In this document: positions 62,141-64,000 of the stretch, piece after piece
How positions within the stretch are numbered: the stretch's first letter is position 1
Layout of the letters: every line of letters starts with the position of its first letter
Assembly: GCF_023887685.1 (NCBI RefSeq)
Contig: NZ_JAMWMR010000020.1
Location: forward strand, 1-64,000
Reading direction: 5' to 3'
Length of the DNA stretch: 64,000 nucleotides
From: Streptomyces macrolidinus
Lineage (GTDB): Bacteria; Actinomycetota; Actinomycetes; Streptomycetales; Streptomycetaceae
Translations under genes and position numbers: made by a program
Notes under the pieces: generated by a model
Seen by the model: the letters and a program-made list of their open reading frames with translations, nothing else
Databases searched by the model: none
Told to the model about the DNA's origin: nothing

Positions 62141-63738
62141 GCACCGCGCCGACCACCGGCCTCACCGCCACGTTCGTCCGGCTGAAGCTGTCGCTGCTGC
62201 GCAACGGGCTGCGGCAGTCCACCGGACGGCGGGCCGCCTACGTCACGTCCATCGTCTTCTCGCTGCTGTTCGCCGCGCTGCAGATGCTCGGTCTCGTCCT
62301 GCTGCGCGGCAACGACCACGCGGGCACGGTCGCGGTGCTCGGCACGGCGGTCGTGGCTCTCGGCTGGGCGGTGTTGCCGCTGTTCTTCCCGAGCGGCGAC
62401 GAGACGCTCGACCCCACGCGCCTGGTGATGCTGCCGTTGCGCCCACAGCCCATGGTCCGCGCGCTGCTGACGGCGTCCCTGGTCGGCATCGGCCCGCTGT
62501 TCACGCTGTGTCTGCTGGTGGGTTCGGTGATCTCCGTGGCGCACGGCGCTGCGGCCTTCGGCACCGCTGTGGTCGCCACCGTCCTCGCGCTGCTGATCTG
62601 CATGGCGCTCGCGCGGGCCGTCGCCGCCGCCAACATCCGGCTGCTGTCCAGCCGCAAGGGCCGCGATCTGGCCGTCCTGAGCGGTCTGGTCATCGCGATC
62701 GGCGCGCAGGTGGTCAACTTCGGCGCACAGCGGCTCGGTTCGGGCGGACTTGCCCAACTGGAGCCGGTGTGGAACATCGTGCGCTGGGTGCCGCCCGCCT
62801 CCGCGATCGGCGCGGTGGAGTCGGTCAGCCAGGGGTCGTACGGCGTCGGTGTCGCCCAACTGCTCCTGAGCGCGGCGGCGTTGGCGGGCCTGCTGGCACA
62901 GTGGTCACGCAGCCTGACGAAGCTGATGACCTCGCCCGACGAGTCCACGCTCCAGGCCGCCGAACCGGGGCCCGCGGAGCGCTCCTCGGCGAACCTGTCC
63001 CGGCTGCTGCCCACGGGCCGCACCGGCACGGTCATGGAGCGCACCCTGCGCTACATGTGGCGTGACCCCAAGACCAAGACGGCCTGGGTGACCGCGCTCG
63101 CGATCGGGATGATCGTGCCGGTCTTCAACGCCCTCCAGGGCACCGGCTCGGTCTACTTCGCCTGCTTCGCAGCCGGGATGCTCGGCATCCAGATGTACAA
63201 CCAGTTCGGGCAGGACACCTCCGCGTTCTGGATGGTCGCGATGACGATCTCCTCGCCCCGCGACGCGTACGCGGAGCTGCGTGGCCGGGCGCTGGCGCTG
63301 CTGCTGGTCACGCTGCCGTACACCGCCCTGGTCGGCGTCGTGACGGCCGCGCTCCTCGGCGCCTGGGCGAAGCTGCCCGAGACGCTCGGGCTCTCCTTCG
63401 CGCTGCTGGGCGCGATGCTGGCCACGGGCACGTGGAGCTCGGTCCGCTTCCCGTACTCGATACCGCAGGAGGGCTACAAGAACGTGGTCCCCGGGCAGGC
63501 CGGGATCGCCTGGGCCTCCATCGTCGGCGGCATGGTCTCGGCGGCCCTGCTCGCGGCGCCCGTGATCGCGGCGACGATCTGGCTGAACGCCAGCGCGGAC
63601 GGCGCCGACTGGGCCTGGCTCCTGCTGCCCGTGGGCTGCGTCTACGGGGTGCTGATCCTGCGCCTCAGCCTCCGTCTCGCGGCCCCGCGCGCGGCGCGCC
63701 GCCTGCCGGAGATCCTGGCGGCGGTCAGCAAGGGCTAG
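62137..63738 (+). CDS. ABC transporter permease
   Basis: The 533-aa membrane protein has about 12 TM segments in two groups (about 35-260 and 330-520), with a cytoplasmic loop between them containing LTKLMTSPDESTLQAAEPG. It begins directly at the end of the ATPase gene and is its transmembrane partner. It belongs to the large ABC-2-like type found in actinobacteria. The direction is probably export. Confidence 0.88.
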   Translation: MSTAPTTGLTATFVRLKLSLLRNGLRQSTGRRAAYVTSIVFSLLFAALQMLGLVLLRGNDHAGTVAVLGTAVVALGWAVLPLFFPSGDETLDPTRLVMLPLRPQPMVRALLTASLVGIGPLFTLCLLVGSVISVAHGAAAFGTAVVATVLALLICMALARAVAAANIRLLSSRKGRDLAVLSGLVIAIGAQVVNFGAQRLGSGGLAQLEPVWNIVRWVPPASAIGAVESVSQGSYGVGVAQLLLSAAALAGLLAQWSRSLTKLMTSPDESTLQAAEPGPAERSSANLSRLLPTGRTGTVMERTLRYMWRDPKTKTAWVTALAIGMIVPVFNALQGTGSVYFACFAAGMLGIQMYNQFGQDTSAFWMVAMTISSPRDAYAELRGRALALLLVTLPYTALVGVVTAALLGAWAKLPETLGLSFALLGAMLATGTWSSVRFPYSIPQEGYKNVVPGQAGIAWASIVGGMVSAALLAAPVIAATIWLNASADGADWAWLLLPVGCVYGVLILRLSLRLAAPRAARRLPEILAAVSKG

Positions 63739-63741
63739 TTC

Positions 63742-63784
63742 GGCCACTGCCCCCGGTCCCGGCCGGGACCGGGGGCAGTGGCCG
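63742..63784. terminator. Bidirectional hairpin terminator
   Basis: A 16-bp perfect stem (63745-63760 with 63765-63780), extendable by outer GGC/GCC pairs, lies between the convergent permease and hydrolase genes. Confidence 0.8.
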
Positions 63785-63787
63785 GGG

Positions 63788-64000
63788 TCAGGGTGTGAGC
63801 AGCGAGTCCAGGAACGGTTCGATCGCCGCGCGCCAGGCCTCCGGCTGGTCGTAGTGGACGAGGTGGCCGGCGTCGGCCACCTCCGCGTACCGGCCGTGCG
63901 GCAGGACGCGCACCATCTCCTGCGCCTCCGCCCGGCCGAGCTGGCCGTCCAGACCGCGCAGGACGAGGGCCGGGCACCGCACCTGCGCCAGCTCCTCCCA
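63788..64000 (-). CDS. Alpha/beta hydrolase, C-terminal part
   Basis: Only the last 70 residues lie in the window; the gene starts beyond position 64000. RCPALVLRGLDGQLGRAEAQ is the strand carrying the acid residue, and ADAGHLVHYDQPEAWRAAIE carries the catalytic His, as in alpha/beta hydrolases. The nucleophile elbow is outside the window, so the enzyme type cannot be named. Confidence 0.8.
   Translation of the reverse strand, partial: WEELAQVRCPALVLRGLDGQLGRAEAQEMVRVLPHGRYAEVADAGHLVHYDQPEAWRAAIEPFLDSLLTP

Noticed and set aside
1..64000. Search for CRISPR arrays, rRNA and complete tRNA genes.
   Set aside because: No regularly spaced palindromic repeats, rRNA signatures or full cloverleaf sequences were seen; the tandem repeats at 45059-45157 have no spacers.

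Overview
The window is high-G+C actinobacterial DNA and almost certainly comes from a Streptomyces chromosome. Codon third positions are strongly G/C biased. Several gene sets are typical of Streptomyces: an afsR/afsS/afsK-type locus, fbiC, an XRE/DUF397 pair, an NsdA-like regulator, an SCO4402-like protein and numerous ECF/anti-sigma and RsbW/STAS proteins. All calls come from reading the sequence and from knowledge of the families; no searches were run.

Positions 1-9200 look like accessory DNA. A minus-strand cassette (8097 to 328) runs: Crp/Fnr regulator, divergent class III nucleotide-cyclase-like protein, P-loop NTPase with HEAT-like helices, coiled-coil protein, VWA/OmpA lipoprotein and four-TM membrane protein. 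The cyclase-like protein ends in a 16-residue motif that recurs near the N-terminus of the adjacent NTPase. A decayed plus-strand gene inside the cassette resembles the two-TM Pycsar-effector (PycTM) family. The region also holds a sigma-factor remnant at its left end, and a tRNA 3'-end-like fragment, an IS30-type transposase stub and a frameshifted membrane-protein gene at its right end. I read it as an eroding signalling or conflict-type island.

Positions 9200-27000 contain a DUF6881-like protein, a zinc-ribbon protein, a T5orf172 protein, secreted proteins, an SDR enzyme, a sortase with its likely substrate, an ECF sigma factor with a membrane partner, a membrane-protein gene broken by one base, an MFS/ArsR divergent pair with a clear operator palindrome, a 179-bp MITE-like element, a multi-TM protein, a D-Ala-D-Ala carboxypeptidase with a very long acidic cytoplasmic arm, a GPP34 protein and an XRE/DUF397 pair. 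Positions 27100-30500 hold three tandem collagen-like paralogues, one of them decayed.

Positions 30700-41600 contain fbiC (F420 biosynthesis), a PHP-type hydrolase, a small F420/nitroreductase-family protein, and then afsR, a 56-aa afsS-like gene and a convergent afsK-like PQQ-repeat kinase. This is the global secondary-metabolism control module. The afsR-afsS gap carries two 7-mers 11 bp apart, placed 8 bp from a possible -10, as expected of an AfsR/SARP site.

Positions 41700-64000 are ordinary chromosome: VOC, TetR, PdxH-like, two GNATs, a flavin monooxygenase, MFS transporters, a GlxA-like regulator, an RsbW-type ATPase, a STAS protein, an ECF sigma with a zinc-finger/MDMPI anti-sigma, purU, an SCO4402-like protein, an ATQYIPP-repeat membrane protein, an NsdA-like regulator, a prim-pol-like protein, an ABC transporter and a partial alpha/beta hydrolase. 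The gap at 51445-52013 has three DnaA-box-type 9-mers.
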